Part shown: positions 17,044-26,014 of the stretch, in pieces
Layout: each line of letters opens with the position of its first letter
Numbering within the stretch: the stretch's first letter is position 1
Assembly: GCA_903851195.1 (NCBI GenBank)
Contig: CAINNJ010000012.1
Span: 1 to 64,000 of the forward strand
Direction of reading: 5' to 3'
Length of the DNA: 64,000 nucleotides
Source of the DNA: an uncultured Acidobacteriia bacterium
GTDB lineage: Bacteria; Acidobacteriota; Terriglobia; Bryobacterales; Bryobacteraceae
Made by a program: the position numbers and the translations under genes
Notes under the pieces: generated by a model
The model's database searches: none
What the model saw: the letters and a program-made list of their open reading frames with translations, nothing else
Told to the model about the DNA's origin: nothing

Positions 17044-17301
17044 ATGACATTGAATATTGATATTTCCGGCGAACTGGCAGCGGCTTTGCAGGCCCGAGCC
17101 CAACAGCAGGGACTTCCCGCTGAAAGGATTGCGCGCCGGCTACTCGCGGAGGCGTTAACGCCTGCCGTGAAGGATGAGGCAGAAGAAAGCGGAGAAGAAA
17201 TGGCGAAGGCATTTGTTGAGTGGGCGAGAAGTCATCGTGATACTCCGCCACTTTCCGACGAAGCTGTCAGCCGCGCCGGCATGTACCCGGATCGCTGGTA
17301 G
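17044..17301 (+). CDS. vapB: VapB-type antitoxin
   Basis: 85 aa. The N-terminal NIDISGELAAALQARAQQQGLPAERIARRLLAEAL is a ribbon-helix-helix/CopG-like DNA-binding domain, and the rest is an acidic toxin-binding tail. It ends immediately before the PIN-domain gene: its stop codon is followed directly by the toxin ATG at 17302. AAGGAAT upstream of the ATG may be the ribosome binding site. It is expected to repress its own operon together with the toxin. Confidence 0.8.
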   Translation: MTLNIDISGELAAALQARAQQQGLPAERIARRLLAEALTPAVKDEAEESGEEMAKAFVEWARSHRDTPPLSDEAVSRAGMYPDRW

Positions 17302-17772
17302 ATGCCGTTTTTGATCGACACAAACGTCTTGCTGCGTTCCGTGCAGCCGTCACATCCTCATCACGCGAGCGCGGTCGCTGCTCTGGAGATCCTGATGAAA
17401 CGACGGGAGGCTTTAGTTGTCGCGTTTCAAAACGTCGCGGAGTTCTGGAACGTAGTGACTCGACCGACGGATAAGAATGGTCTCGGTTTCACTACTGAAG
17501 AAGCCTTTTTTGAGCTTACGAAGATGGAACGGTTCTTCCGGATCCTCTGCGAAAGCGCCACGTCATACGAAGCCTGGAAAACACTTCTCAAAGCCAACCG
17601 AGTGGTGGGTGTTCAGGCTCATGACACGCGACTGGTTGCCGTCATGAAATCTTACGGTGTTTTCAGGATTGTGACTTTCAACGTGAATGATTTTGCCCGT
17701 TTCACTAACATTGAAGTTCTTCACCCGGACAGGATCGCTGCCGCAGGTTCACTTGAGCCGGATACTGCCTGA
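17302..17772 (+). CDS. vapC: PIN-domain toxin (VapC family)
   Basis: 156 aa. The PIN metal-binding acidic residues are visible: D6 in FLIDTNVLL, E47 in QNVAEFWNV, and later Asp residues in AHDTRLVAVM and FNVNDFARF. The family is a Mg-dependent ribonuclease, neutralised by the adjacent VapB. Zero-base spacing with the antitoxin fits a two-gene operon. All four active-site acids seem intact, so the toxin is probably functional. Confidence 0.85.
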   Translation: MPFLIDTNVLLRSVQPSHPHHASAVAALEILMKRREALVVAFQNVAEFWNVVTRPTDKNGLGFTTEEAFFELTKMERFFRILCESATSYEAWKTLLKANRVVGVQAHDTRLVAVMKSYGVFRIVTFNVNDFARFTNIEVLHPDRIAAAGSLEPDTA

Positions 17773-17793
17773 AGATCTCAGGGCATCAGCATC

Positions 17794-19188
17794 CTAACTC
17801 AGCACTTCGGTGACGGCGCGGCCTTTCACATCCGTCAGTCGGAAGTGGCGGCCCTGGAACTTGAAGGTCAGCTTGGTGTGATCGATGCCCAGGGTGCGGA
17901 GGATCGTCGCGTGGAGATCGTGCACGTCGACGGGGTCGCGGACGATGTTGTAGCTGAAGTCGTCGGACTCGCCGTGGGTGAGGCCGGGTTTGACGCCGCC
18001 GCCGGATAGCCAGATTGTGAAGGCCCTGGGGTGGTGGTCACGGCCGTAGTCGTCGGCGGTGAGTTTGCCCTGTGAGTAGACGGTGCGACCGAATTCGCCT
18101 CCCCAGACGACAAGCGTGTCCTTGAGAAGGCCGCGCTGTTTCAGGTCGGTGATGAGGGCGGCGGAGGCCTGGTCGGTGTCCTTCGCCTGACCGCGGATCT
18201 GTTTGGGGAGGTTGGTGTGCTGGTCCCAGCCGCGGTGGAAAAGCTGGATGAAGCGGACGCCGCGTTCGGCGAGACGGCGGGCGAGCAGGCAGTTGGCGGC
18301 GAAGGTGCCGGGGCGGCGCGCGTCGGGCCCGTAGAGGTTGAAAGTCTGCTCGGATTCCTTCGAAAGGTCGGTCAGTTCGGGGACGGAGGTTTGCATCTTG
18401 TACGCCATTTCGTACTGGGAGATGCGGGTGGAGATTTCGGGGTCGTTGAACTCGCGGAGGTTGACGTCGTTGAGCTGGGCGAGGTCGTCGAGGTAGCGGC
18501 GGCGCATGGCGGGGTCGACGCCGGGCGGGTTGGAGAGATAGAGCACCGGGTCGTTGCCGGCGCGGAACTTGACGCCCTGGTATTTGCTGGGGAGGAAGCC
18601 GCTGCCCCAGAGACGGTCGTAGAGGGGCTGGTCGCTCATGTTGCCGGAACCCTGGGAGATCATGACGACGAAGGCGGGCAGCTCCTTGTTTTCGCTGCCG
18701 AGGCCGTAGGCGAGCCAGGAGCCGATGCTGGGCCGGCCGGCGAGCTGGAAGCCGGTCTGGCAGAAGGTCACGGCGGGGTCGTGATTGATCTGCTCGGTGT
18801 TCATCGATTTGATGAAGCAGAGGTCGTCGACGACGCGCGCGGTGTGCGGCATGAGTTCGGAGACGGGCGCGCCGGACTGGCCGTACTGCGCAAAGGTGAA
18901 GAGCGAGGGCGCGACGGGGAAGCTGGCCTGGGTGGCGGTCATGCCGGTGAGGCGCTGGCCCTGGCGGACGGAGTCGGGCAGTTCTTTGGCGCGGAGGGCG
19001 GCGAGGGCGGGCTTGTGATCGAAGAGGTCGATTTGAGAAGGCGCGCCGGACTGGAAGAGGTAGATGACGCGTTTGGCGGTGGGGGCGAAGTGGGGGATGC
19101 CCGGGAGCGCGGTGTCGCTGTCGGCCTGGAGAAGCGAGGCGAGGGCGGCGGTTCCGGCGGCGGATTTGAGGAGGTCGCGTCTGGTCAT
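17794..19188 (-). CDS. DUF1501 domain protein (Tat-exported sulfatase-like)
   Basis: 464 aa from the ATG at 19188, which opens a twin-arginine signal ([20 protein letters not shown]). The DUF1501 features are [16 protein letters not shown] near the start, [18 protein letters not shown], and [10 protein letters not shown] near the end. The fold is related to sulfatases/alkaline phosphatases. It overlaps the upstream PSD1 gene by one base (TAATG). Such pairs are typical of Planctomycetota and Acidobacteriota. The upstream extension of the open frame to 20322 is antisense noise. Confidence 0.88.
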   Translation of the reverse strand: MTRRDLLKSAAGTAALASLLQADSDTALPGIPHFAPTAKRVIYLFQSGAPSQIDLFDHKPALAALRAKELPDSVRQGQRLTGMTATQASFPVAPSLFTFAQYGQSGAPVSELMPHTARVVDDLCFIKSMNTEQINHDPAVTFCQTGFQLAGRPSIGSWLAYGLGSENKELPAFVVMISQGSGNMSDQPLYDRLWGSGFLPSKYQGVKFRAGNDPVLYLSNPPGVDPAMRRRYLDDLAQLNDVNLREFNDPEISTRISQYEMAYKMQTSVPELTDLSKESEQTFNLYGPDARRPGTFAANCLLARRLAERGVRFIQLFHRGWDQHTNLPKQIRGQAKDTDQASAALITDLKQRGLLKDTLVVWGGEFGRTVYSQGKLTADDYGRDHHPRAFTIWLSGGGVKPGLTHGESDDFSYNIVRDPVDVHDLHATILRTLGIDHTKLTFKFQGRHFRLTDVKGRAVTEVLS

Positions 19189-22070
19189 TACTGTCGGGTC
19201 ACCGTTTCGTCCAGGTTGAGAATCAGGCTGGCGACGTTGGTCCAGGCGGCGAGCTGCTTTGTGTCGAGCGACGGGTCGCGCGGGCTTTCGCCCTGGCCGA
19301 GGAGTTTGAGGGCGGCATCGGGATCGGTCTGGAAGCGGTCCAGATTGTAGTTGTAGGCGCTCATGAGGATGGCGCGTTCGCGGTCGGTGGGCAGGCGCGA
19401 GGTGGCGGCGCGGAAGCCGTAGTCGAGGCCGCCGTTCTGCATGATCTTTTGGGCCTTCATGATTTTTTGGGCGAGACCGCGGGAGGCTTCGACGAAAGTC
19501 ACGTCGTTCATGAGGTCGAGGGCCTGGAGCGGCGTGTTGGTGCGGGTTTCGCGGACGGTGCAGGCTTCGCGTCCGGCGGCGTCGAAACCGGCCATCATGG
19601 GCGGCGGGGAGGCACGTTTCCAGAAAGTGTAGAGGCTGCGGCGGTAGAGGGCGTCGCCGTGGTCCTGTTTGTAGTCTTCGGCGCCGGAGAGTTCTTTCCA
19701 GAGGCCGGCGGGCTGGTAGGGTTTCACGCTGGGGCCACCGACCTTTTCCACAAGCAGGCCGGAGACGGCGAGGGCCTGGTCGCGGACGGCTTCGGCGGGG
19801 AGGCGGAAGCGCGGGCCGCGGGCGAGGAGGCGATTCTCGGGGTCGCGCTGGAGGAGTTCCGGAGTCGCTTTGGAGGTTTGCCGGTAGGTGGCGCTCATGA
19901 CGATGGTCTTCTGCATCGCCTTGACGTTCCAGCCGGTGCGGATGAATTCGGTGGCGAGCCAGTCGAGAAGTTCGGGGTTGACGGGCCACTCGCCCTGGGA
20001 GCCGAAGTCTTCGACGGTTTTGACGATGCCGGCGCCGAAATACATCTGCCAGTAGCGGTTCACGGCGACGCGGGCGGTGAGCGGGTTTTGCGGGTCGACG
20101 ATCCAGCGTGCAAGGCCGAGGCGGTTGTTGGGTGCGTCCGGGGGCAGCGGGGGCAGGGCGGCGGGGACGCCTCGGGTGACCTTTTCGCCGGGGTGGTCGT
20201 AAGCGCCGCGCTGCAGCAGGAAGGTCTCGCGCGGGGCGGGCTGTTCCTGCATCACCATCACGGTGGAGATGCCGTCGTAGAACCGTTCGCGCTGTTCTCG
20301 GAGGTCGAGGATGGAGATCCACTCGGGGAAGCCGTCGAGCCAGGCGCGGTGGATTTTGTCGCGTTGGGCCGGGGTTCGTTGGGCGGGCGGCAGGGCGGCG
20401 ATGCGGTTCAGGTTTTCGGGGACGGCGAGTACCTGGATTTCAGCGGGCGGGAGGTTGGTCTTGTAGACGCGAACGTCGGTGACCTGGCCTTTGAGGCCGA
20501 CGCCGATGCGGAGGGGCTCCGGCACGGCGAAGTTCTGGTTCATCTGGTCGAGGTTGACCTTCATCGGCTGCGGGGCGCCGTCGATGTAGACGCGAACGCC
20601 TTCGGCGTAGCGGGAGCCGTCCCAAGTGACGGCGATGTGGTGGGGGCGATTCAGTTCGAGAGCATCGCGGGTTTCCACGCGGATGGCGTCGTCAAGCCAG
20701 CGGAGCACCAGGTTGACGTGGATTTTGCCGTCTTTGAGGAGGACCTGATAGCCAGGGCCATCGGTGTCGTCCTTCATGCGGGTGAAGATGCCGCCATCGG
20801 GGGCAGAGGCGTTCACGCGCGCGGCGAGGGTGAAGCGGTCGAGAAAGCCGAAGTCGCCGGTGTTGGCGGGGTCGAGTTGGCGATGGCTGAACCAGTCGGT
20901 ATCGGGCGGGAGTTTGGCTTCCCAGGCGGGCTGGCCGGCGCCGGGGGAGAACTTCTTTTCGGCGGCCGCGATGGCGGTGTCAAGGCGCAGCAGTCCGGCC
21001 TGTTCGGCGGACGTGGGGGCTTTGATCAGAGGTGGGGAGTTGCCGTATTTCTGGGCGTTGCCGCGCTCGGGGATGTTGTTGAAGTAGGCGAAGAGCTGGT
21101 AGTACTCGCGCTGTTTGATGGGATCGTATTTGTGATCGTGACAGCGGGCACAGCCGACGGTGAGACCGAGGAAGACGGTGGAGGTGGTATCGACGCGGTC
21201 CATCACGTATTCGGCGGCGTACTCTTCGGGGACGATGCCGCCTTCGCCGTTGCCGCGGTGGTTGCGGTTGAAGCCGGTGGCGATGCGCTGTTCGAGGGTG
21301 GCGTTGGGCAGGAGGTCGCCGGCGAGTTGCTCGACCGCGAACTGGTCATAGGGCTTGTTGTTGTTGAACGCGTCGATTACCCAGTCGCGCCAGCGCCACA
21401 TGTAGCGTTCGCCGTCGGTCTGGTAGCCGTTGGTGTCGGCGTAGCGGGCGGCGTCGAGCCAGCGGGCGGCCATGCGCTCGCCGTAACGAGGCGAGGCGAG
21501 CAGGCGGTTGACGACCTTTTCATAGGCGGCGGGGGAGGAGTCGGCGAGGAACGCGTCGAGTTCCTCTGGAGTGGGCGGCAGGCCGGTGAGGTCGAAGGTA
21601 ACGCGGCGGAGCAGGGCGGGTTTGTCGGCCTGCGGAGAGGGGTGAAGGCCTTCGCGCTGCAGGCGGGCGTTGACGAAGAAATCGATGGCGTTGGCGCCGG
21701 AGGGCACGGGCTGGCGCTTTGGCGGGTTGAAGGACCAGTGCTTTTCCCAGACGGCGCCCTGGTCGAGCCAGGTTTTGATGAGGTTGATTTCGCGGTCGGT
21801 GAGGGGCGGGCCGACGGCTGGCATGTGGCCGGGTTTGTCGCCGAGGGAGATGCGGCGGAGGATCTCGGCGCGGGCGGACGCGGGCGGTTCGAGATCGAGG
21901 CGGAGTTTCGACTGGCGGGTGGTGGAAGAGGGGCCGTGGCAGGTGTAGCAGCGGTCGGAGAGGATGGGGCGGATGTCCTGATTGAAGCCGACGGTCTGGC
22001 CGGATGCGGCGCAGGTGAGCAGCCATGCCGATGCTGCCAGGACGATGCCGTTGCTCATTGCTGACAACAT
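19188..22070 (-). CDS. PSD1 / planctomycete cytochrome c-type protein (DUF1549-DUF1553) with LamG-like insert
   Basis: 960 aa, exported. A signal peptide is followed by a haem-type motif CYTCH (41-45) in the planctomycete cytochrome C domain. DUF1549 follows (about residues 120-320, with [17 protein letters not shown] and a [12 protein letters not shown] motif), then a LamG-like lectin-type insert (about 410-580), then DUF1553 with [23 protein letters not shown]. These proteins pair with DUF1501 partners and are thought to act in degradation of complex organic matter; the chemistry is undetermined. The DUF1501 gene follows in the same operon. Confidence 0.88.
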   Translation of the reverse strand: MLSAMSNGIVLAASAWLLTCAASGQTVGFNQDIRPILSDRCYTCHGPSSTTRQSKLRLDLEPPASARAEILRRISLGDKPGHMPAVGPPLTDREINLIKTWLDQGAVWEKHWSFNPPKRQPVPSGANAIDFFVNARLQREGLHPSPQADKPALLRRVTFDLTGLPPTPEELDAFLADSSPAAYEKVVNRLLASPRYGERMAARWLDAARYADTNGYQTDGERYMWRWRDWVIDAFNNNKPYDQFAVEQLAGDLLPNATLEQRIATGFNRNHRGNGEGGIVPEEYAAEYVMDRVDTTSTVFLGLTVGCARCHDHKYDPIKQREYYQLFAYFNNIPERGNAQKYGNSPPLIKAPTSAEQAGLLRLDTAIAAAEKKFSPGAGQPAWEAKLPPDTDWFSHRQLDPANTGDFGFLDRFTLAARVNASAPDGGIFTRMKDDTDGPGYQVLLKDGKIHVNLVLRWLDDAIRVETRDALELNRPHHIAVTWDGSRYAEGVRVYIDGAPQPMKVNLDQMNQNFAVPEPLRIGVGLKGQVTDVRVYKTNLPPAEIQVLAVPENLNRIAALPPAQRTPAQRDKIHRAWLDGFPEWISILDLREQRERFYDGISTVMVMQEQPAPRETFLLQRGAYDHPGEKVTRGVPAALPPLPPDAPNNRLGLARWIVDPQNPLTARVAVNRYWQMYFGAGIVKTVEDFGSQGEWPVNPELLDWLATEFIRTGWNVKAMQKTIVMSATYRQTSKATPELLQRDPENRLLARGPRFRLPAEAVRDQALAVSGLLVEKVGGPSVKPYQPAGLWKELSGAEDYKQDHGDALYRRSLYTFWKRASPPPMMAGFDAAGREACTVRETRTNTPLQALDLMNDVTFVEASRGLAQKIMKAQKIMQNGGLDYGFRAATSRLPTDRERAILMSAYNYNLDRFQTDPDAALKLLGQGESPRDPSLDTKQLAAWTNVASLILNLDETVTRQ

Positions 22071-22071
22071 A

Positions 22072-22917
22072 TCATGCTATGGCCGGGTCGGTTTTTTCCA
22101 ATGGAGCCAAGGAAGGCGACAGGTCCACGCCGACGACGTGCGCGAGGATGGCGTGGAGCTGGCGGACTCCTTCGGTGAGGGCTGCGGGGCCGGGCTGGAG
22201 AATGTAGGTGGATTTGATTTCGTAGAGATGGCGGTTGCGCACGGCGCAGATGGCGTCCCAGCCGGGGCGGGCGGCGATCGCTGTTTTGTTGACCTTCATG
22301 CCGCACCAGGAGGCGATGATGACTTCGGGGTCGCGGGGGATGACGGCGGCGGGGTCGAGGACGCGGTTTTTGGCGGATTGTTCGAGGCGCAGTTCAGGGA
22401 AGACGGGGTCGCCGCCGGCGATTTCGATGAGCTCTTCCACCCAGCGAATGCCGCTGATGAGGGGGTCTCTCCATTCCTCGAAGAGGACGCGCGGGCGGGC
22501 GGGGAAGCGGGCGGCGGACGCGGCGATGGCGTCGAGTTCGGCGCGGAAACGCGCAACCAGCGCTTCGCCTTTTTCGGGGACGCCGACGATTCTCGCGATG
22601 ACGAGAATCATGTCGAGGATTTCTTCGACGCCGCGCTGGTTGAAGGCGAAGACGGTAACGCCGCGGAGGAGGAGTTCGCGGACAATATCGGCCTGGAGAT
22701 CGGAAAATGCCAGCACGAGATCCGGGCGGGTATCGAGTATTTTGTCGAATTTCGCGGTAATAAACGCGGAGATTTTTGGCTTGCGGCGCGCTTCGGGAGG
22801 GCGGGCGGTGTAGCCGGAGACGCCGACGATGCGGTCCTGTTCGCCGAGCAGGTACAGAGTTTCGACGGTCTCCTCGGTGAGACACGCGATGCGGCGGGGG
22901 AAGGCGGGCGCGGGCAC
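22072..22917 (-). CDS. BtuF-like cobalamin/metal-chelate binding protein
   Basis: 281 aa, GTG start. The periplasmic-binding-protein fold of the BtuF/FhuD type is shown by RRIACLTEETVETLYLLGEQDRIVGVSGYT, TRPDLVLAFSDLQADI and the C-terminal RNRHLYEIKSTYILQPGPAALTEG. No signal peptide or lipobox is visible, and no permease or ATPase gene is next to it, so it may be a cytosolic or differently exported member. It starts 64 bp from the divergent cytochrome gene and ends 2 bp before the PSD1 frame. Cobalamin is the likeliest ligand, by family only. Confidence 0.75.
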   Translation of the reverse strand: MPAPAFPRRIACLTEETVETLYLLGEQDRIVGVSGYTARPPEARRKPKISAFITAKFDKILDTRPDLVLAFSDLQADIVRELLLRGVTVFAFNQRGVEEILDMILVIARIVGVPEKGEALVARFRAELDAIAASAARFPARPRVLFEEWRDPLISGIRWVEELIEIAGGDPVFPELRLEQSAKNRVLDPAAVIPRDPEVIIASWCGMKVNKTAIAARPGWDAICAVRNRHLYEIKSTYILQPGPAALTEGVRQLHAILAHVVGVDLSPSLAPLEKTDPAIA

Positions 22918-22981
22918 TACGGCTATGGTACGCGGGAGGGTGGTTTCAGGCTGATATCATAGCGGTCGAAACCTCTATTCC

Positions 22982-23884
22982 ATGCATCGAAAATCAATGC
23001 CAATACCCGCGGGTGGGCTGCAGGCCCCGCCGCGTTCCGTACCCCTTCTGGGGGTGTTTCTGGCCATGGCGGCTTTGCCGCTGACGGCGCAGTTGCCGAC
23101 GACTCCGGGCACGAAGGCGACGATCGTGGGAAGCCCGGCGGCGATTGCCGCGTCGAAGCAGGATCCGCAGGCGGTGGAGCGCGGTCAGGCCGTGTTCGTC
23201 GCCAAGTGCGGCGGGTGCCACGGGAATACCGCGAAGGGCACGAATAAAGCGCCGGATCTGGTGCGATCGCTGCTGATGCTGGACGACGAGAAGGGTCTGC
23301 TGGTGGGGCCGGTGATCCGGAACGGGCGGCCCGAGAAGGGCATGCCGAAGCTGAACCTCACGGAAGAGCAGATCTCGGATGTGGTGGCGTGGCTGCATGT
23401 GCAGACTTACGCAGCGGACCATCGCGGCACCTATCTGTTTCTGGATGCGCTGACGGGCGATGCGAAGAAGGGCGAGGCCTATTTCAACAGCGCGGGCACT
23501 TGCAATAAGTGCCATTCCGCGACGGGCGATCTGAAGGGCATCGGCGCGAAGTACGACGCGCACGAGATGCAGGGCCGGTGGCTGCAGCCCCGGTCGTTCG
23601 GACGCGGCGGGCGTGGTGGACGGGCGGGCGCTCCGGCGCGCGGCGCGACTACCGTAACGGTGACCACGGCCGACAGCAAGACGGTGAGCGGCACACTGGA
23701 ACGGATCGACGATTTCAACGTGGCGCTGCGGGATGAAGCGGGCGATTACCACTCTTTCGATCTCAGCGGCGGCAAGCTGAAGGTAGAAGTGCACGATCCG
23801 CTGCGCGCCCATATCGATCTGCTGCGCAAATACACCGACGCCGATATTCACAATGTGACGGCTTATCTGGAGACACTGAAATGA
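22982..23884 (+). CDS. Di-haem c-type cytochrome
   Basis: 300 aa. A signal sequence (residues ~20-38) precedes two haem-binding motifs, CGGCH at 76-80 and CNKCH at 174-178. Between them are the distal-ligand Met candidates of a cytochrome-c domain (KGMPKLNLTEEQISDVVAWL). A Gly/Arg-rich linker (~200-215) leads to a C-terminal beta-rich domain. The stop overlaps the start of the quinoprotein gene by 4 nt (ATGA), so it is very likely the electron acceptor of that dehydrogenase. Confidence 0.85.
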   Translation: MHRKSMPIPAGGLQAPPRSVPLLGVFLAMAALPLTAQLPTTPGTKATIVGSPAAIAASKQDPQAVERGQAVFVAKCGGCHGNTAKGTNKAPDLVRSLLMLDDEKGLLVGPVIRNGRPEKGMPKLNLTEEQISDVVAWLHVQTYAADHRGTYLFLDALTGDAKKGEAYFNSAGTCNKCHSATGDLKGIGAKYDAHEMQGRWLQPRSFGRGGRGGRAGAPARGATTVTVTTADSKTVSGTLERIDDFNVALRDEAGDYHSFDLSGGKLKVEVHDPLRAHIDLLRKYTDADIHNVTAYLETLK

Positions 23885-25464
23885 TGAAGCGTGAACTGCT
23901 GACTGTCGCGTTGGCACTGCTGCCCGGGCTGGTTTCGGGGCAGATGCTCGATCCGAAGAAACTGGGCGCGCCGCCGACCGATACATGGCCCACTTATAAC
24001 GGCGATTATTCGGGCCGCCGGCACAGCACGCTGAAGCAGATCAACGCTTCGAACGTGCATGGGCTGTCGCTGGCGTGGGTGACGAAGTACGGGTCGGGGC
24101 CCGGAATTGCGATCAAGTCGACGCCGCTGCTGGTGAACGGGATTCTGTATTTCACGGCGCCAAATCATGTGTGGGCGGCGGACGCGCACACGGGCCGGGA
24201 ACTTTGGCACTATCAGTATCCGGCGAATACGGGCAGCACGATCGGGAACCGCGGGCTGGGGATGTACAACAACTGGCTGTTCTTCGAATCGCCGGACAGC
24301 CATCTGGTGAGTCTGGACGCGAAGACGGGCAAAGAGCGCTGGAAGGTGGAGATCGCGGATCCGAAGCTGGATTACACGTCCACGGTGGCGCCGGTGATTA
24401 TCGGGAACCACGTAGTGCTGGGGATCGGCGGGGATCATATCGACAATCCGGGATTCGTGCAGTCGCGGGATCCGGAGACGGGCGCGCTGCAGTGGAAGTG
24501 GTACACGACGCCGCGCAAGGGCGAGCCGGGGATCGAGACGTGGCCGGACGAGTACGCGTCGGCCCACGGCACGGGGCAGGCGTGGATTCCGGGGAGCTAC
24601 GATCCGGAACTGAATCTGTATTACGTGGGCACGGGAAATCCGAATCCGGTAATGGCGGATCAGAGCCGGAAGGGCGACAACCTGTTCACCTGCTCGATTG
24701 TGGCGCTGAATCCGGACACGGGGAAGATGGTCTGGTATTACCAGGTGTCGCCGCACGACACGCATGACTGGGATGCGTCGGTGCCGCTGATTCTGATCGA
24801 TGGCGAGTACAAGGGCAAGCAGCGGAAGATGATCGCGCAGGCGAGCCGCAACGGGTATTACTTCCTGCTGGACCGGGCGACGGGCGAGCATCTGGTGACC
24901 ACTCCGTTTATCGAAACGGCGAACTGGGCGAAGGGATTGAATGCCAAGGGGCAGCCGGTATACGATCCGGCCAAGACACCGACGGCGGACGGCGTGCTGG
25001 TATCGCCGGCGTCCGGCGGCGCGACCAACTGGCCGGCGCAGACGTTCGATCCGGCGACGGGGTTATTGTTCGTGGGCACGAACCGTTCTTACAGCATGTT
25101 CTATCTGACGGATTCGGACGATCATCCGGAAGGCTGGGCGGGACTGGATACGCAGGCGGGGTCGGACGGGGCGGCGCTGCTGGCGCTCGACTACAAGACC
25201 GGGAAGCCGGTGTGGAAACATGAGTGGCCGAGCGGCGGCGGACCTTCGCACATGCTCTCCACGGACGGCAATGTGATGTTCACGGCTAACGGGAACAATT
25301 TCATGGCGTTCGCGCCCGCTACGGGGAAGATCCTGTGGCACACCGGACTGATGGGGCCGCTGACGGCGGGACCGATCAGTTACATGCTCGACGGCAAGCA
25401 GTATCTGGTGATCTGTTCGGCGGACACACTGTATTCGTTCACGATCAATGAGCCGGTGAAGTAG
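23881..25464 (+). CDS. Acidobacterial PQQ-dehydrogenase-like quinoprotein
   Basis: 527 aa with a signal peptide ending near LVSGQ. Eight-bladed propeller motifs of quinoprotein dehydrogenases run through it (WPTYNGDYSGRRHSTL, WAADAHTGRELWHYQY, ALDYKTGKPVWKHEW). SPHDTHDWDAS resembles the catalytic-Asp region. The vicinal Cys pair of methanol dehydrogenases is absent. The protein belongs with a group of acidobacterial quinoproteins whose cofactor content is uncertain. With the coupled cytochrome it forms an oxidoreductase acting in the periplasm; the substrate is unknown. A strong terminator follows. Confidence 0.82.
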   Translation: MMKRELLTVALALLPGLVSGQMLDPKKLGAPPTDTWPTYNGDYSGRRHSTLKQINASNVHGLSLAWVTKYGSGPGIAIKSTPLLVNGILYFTAPNHVWAADAHTGRELWHYQYPANTGSTIGNRGLGMYNNWLFFESPDSHLVSLDAKTGKERWKVEIADPKLDYTSTVAPVIIGNHVVLGIGGDHIDNPGFVQSRDPETGALQWKWYTTPRKGEPGIETWPDEYASAHGTGQAWIPGSYDPELNLYYVGTGNPNPVMADQSRKGDNLFTCSIVALNPDTGKMVWYYQVSPHDTHDWDASVPLILIDGEYKGKQRKMIAQASRNGYYFLLDRATGEHLVTTPFIETANWAKGLNAKGQPVYDPAKTPTADGVLVSPASGGATNWPAQTFDPATGLLFVGTNRSYSMFYLTDSDDHPEGWAGLDTQAGSDGAALLALDYKTGKPVWKHEWPSGGGPSHMLSTDGNVMFTANGNNFMAFAPATGKILWHTGLMGPLTAGPISYMLDGKQYLVICSADTLYSFTINEPVK

Positions 25465-25491
25465 AGCGGCGGGTTCGGGAGGTTCGGCAAA

Positions 25492-25531
25492 AAGGGCGCG
25501 CCAGTAGTTCGGCGCGCCCTTCTTGCGTTTT
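25492..25531 (+). terminator. Rho-independent terminator after the quinoprotein operon
   Basis: An 11-bp perfect stem aagggcgcgcc (25492-25502) / ggcgcgccctt (25511-25521) with an 8-nt loop is followed by cttgcgtttt. It sits 27 bp after the quinoprotein stop, against the end of the opposing gene at 25530. The stem is palindromic, so it may also serve the minus-strand gene in part. Confidence 0.9.
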
Positions 25532-25964
25532 AGCGGCGATAGCCGTTGCGGTAGTCGCCATGGTCGCGGAAGGAGCGGTAGTCGCGCATTTCGCGAATGT
25601 CGTTTTCGAGGGCTCCGCGGTCGCGGGGATCGAGCGAGTTGTGGCTCACCACTCGCTGGAGCCGGTCGATCGCCTCATTGAGTTCACGTTTTTCGTAGCG
25701 GCCCTGATCGAAGCGCGATTCGAAGTCGAAGAGTTCGCGGCGGGCTTCGTCAAAGCGCTTGCGGTCGGCGCGGGAGGCGTAGGCGTAGCGGCTGGCGCGG
25801 TCGAGATCGGCGCGGGCACGATCGAAAAGCGCGCGGTCGCGGCGCCCGTCGTAATCGCGATCGCGGTATTGCGCGCTGGCGAGACCGACCGTCGTGAAGC
25901 CGGCGTCCGTCAAGCCAATCGCCAGCAGAGAGAGAAAGAGAGCGTTCTTAAAAGACCGGATCAT
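25530..25964 (-). CDS. Secreted Arg/Asp-rich hypothetical protein
   Basis: 144 aa. A signal peptide (MIRSFKNALFLSLLAIGLTDAGFTTVGLASAQ) precedes a very hydrophilic region rich in Arg, Asp and Tyr (YRDRDYDGRRDRALFDRARADLDRAS). The rest is helical, ending RDYRSFRDHGDYRNGYRR. AGAGGTCC before the ATG is a ribosome binding site. Proteins of this build are common in Acidobacteriota; their function is unknown to me. Confidence 0.7.
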   Translation of the reverse strand: MIRSFKNALFLSLLAIGLTDAGFTTVGLASAQYRDRDYDGRRDRALFDRARADLDRASRYAYASRADRKRFDEARRELFDFESRFDQGRYEKRELNEAIDRLQRVVSHNSLDPRDRGALENDIREMRDYRSFRDHGDYRNGYRR

Positions 25965-26014
25965 TTGAGGACCTCTGAGCTGTTGGACGAGGCCAGACGC
26001 CGGACGTTGCCCGC

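Noticed and set aside
19189-20322. N-terminal extension of the DUF1501 frame
   Set aside because: The twin-arginine signal begins at 19188; the upstream part is a shadow inside the PSD1 gene.
19449-22064. 871-aa open frame on the plus strand
   Set aside because: It is fully antisense to the PSD1 gene, whose haem and DUF1549/1553 motifs are clear.
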